Source of the DNA: Periplaneta americana
Lineage: Eukaryota > Arthropoda > Insecta > Blattodea > Blattidae
NCBI RefSeq assembly: GCF_040183065.1
Contig: NC_091127.1
Coordinates: 103,834,834-103,898,833, forward strand
Reading direction: 5' to 3'
DNA length: 64,000 bases
The stretch's first letter is position 1. Each line of letters starts with the position of its first letter. The notes beneath the pieces are model-generated. The model made no database searches. It had not been told where the DNA came from and was given only the letters and a program-made list of their open reading frames with translations. Below are positions 63,649 to 64,000 of this stretch, piece after piece. The translations under genes and the position numbers were made by a program.

Positions 63649-64000
63649 TTATTGAAATAATTTGTCTATCAAATTCACTGCAACTATTATTCCTGCGATC
63701 TGAGTTCTAATGAGTTTGCACATCATCAGTTCTGTAAATTTGTAAAGTCGTTTCATGATAATGCAGATCATTCTTTGTCGCAATCTTTTCTCAAATGGAA
63801 GATTATAATATGTGCTGGCTCTTTTCACATTTGTGTCCATATTTCTATTCGTGAATCGCCACTTAGCACGCAATATTCCGAAAGCACATTCCACGTGTTA
63901 TTTTTCGAACACTAGATAAACGTTGATTAAAATTTTCCCTTCTATGTGTGAGTTCTCTCACTAGATATTTCCTTATAAGATAAAGTTTTAGATGATAGGC
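63649..64000 (-). pseudogene. Harbinger (ALP1/HARBI1-like) transposase C-terminus, cut by window end
   Basis: Minus-strand end of a PIF/Harbinger transposase, running in from beyond the window. Seen: YHLKLYLIRKYLVRELTHR and ENFNQRLSSVRKI in one frame, then ECAFGILRAKWRFTNRNMDT in another. This matches the 'F..RLSRARR-V-E-AFGILAAKWR' segment with the catalytic Glu of ALP1-like proteins. A frame change lies near 63895. After NVKRA the expected 'KA.CVLHN' text is lost, so the end is degraded. It differs from the young Harbinger at 32161-35124. Confidence 0.75.

Noticed and set aside
1-64000. LTR retroelements, endogenous viruses or Polintons
   Set aside because: No long direct terminal repeats, primer-binding-type sites, gag/integrase or capsid-like text was recognised anywhere in the window.

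Overview
The window looks like AT-rich, repeat-dense animal nuclear DNA, most likely from an insect. Blattodea (cockroach/termite) is my best guess, from remembered resemblance of the RTE-like LINE C-terminus and the tRNA-headed SINEs; that is inference, not a search result. There is no bacterial gene organisation, rRNA, CRISPR array or convincing free-standing tRNA gene, and I recognise no LTR retrovirus-like or Polinton-like element. Only two pieces look like host genes: a terminal exon of a PPC/DUF296-domain protein (12398-12649, +) and a first exon of an unrecognised, possibly mitochondrial membrane protein (57100-57539, -), whose donor region has a diverged second copy upstream.

Layout, left half. 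1-972: P-element/THAP9-like transposase end. 1051-1251: first of three ~200 bp hAT MITEs. 2051-12136: SINEs, LINE ends, mariner-type fragments, an internally deleted hAT (7324-8546), a fold-back mariner element (~10153-10535) and a 389 bp MITE (11246-11634). 12398-12649: PPC exon. 13248-14060: RTE-like LINE. 14531-14826: inverted repeat whose 125 bp arms are identical. 16067-18840: two hAT remnants. 20605-23860: about 3.2 kb of mostly unassigned sequence with two X-box-like palindromes. 24284-28715: a Helitron holding a SINE and a full-length hAT (26020-28576) that is the parent type of the MITEs.

Right half. 28974-35316: a 6.3 kb element of unassigned superfamily with ~40 bp terminal inverted repeats, which contains a SINE, a LINE tail and a nearly intact two-gene PIF/Harbinger transposon (32161-35124). 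36349-37940: Tc1-like gene split by a LINE. 38969-41626: ISL2EU-like element. 43443-45071: hAT carrying a tRNA-headed repeat with 66 bp inverted ends. 45690-48600: hAT split by a Tc1-like element. 48647-49053: long hairpin repeat. 50959-53830: Buster-type hAT split by an RTE-like LINE that is itself split by an RNase H-bearing LINE. 54683-56015: fold-back mariner-type element. 57100-58012: host exon and its duplicate. 58530-64000: piggyBac, SINE, mariner-type fragment, MITE, an unassigned TIR element (60326-61637) and a Harbinger remnant running off the end.

How it fits together: the window is mainly a nested archive of DNA transposons, dominated by hAT, with LINEs and SINEs inserted later. 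Nesting gives relative ages at many loci because several target-site duplications (TSDs) are still readable. The best candidates for something undescribed are the two unassigned TIR elements, the tRNA-headed element with inverted ends, the recurring hammerhead-like motif, the fold-back mariner derivatives and the over-abundance of the palindrome TAGGCCTA.
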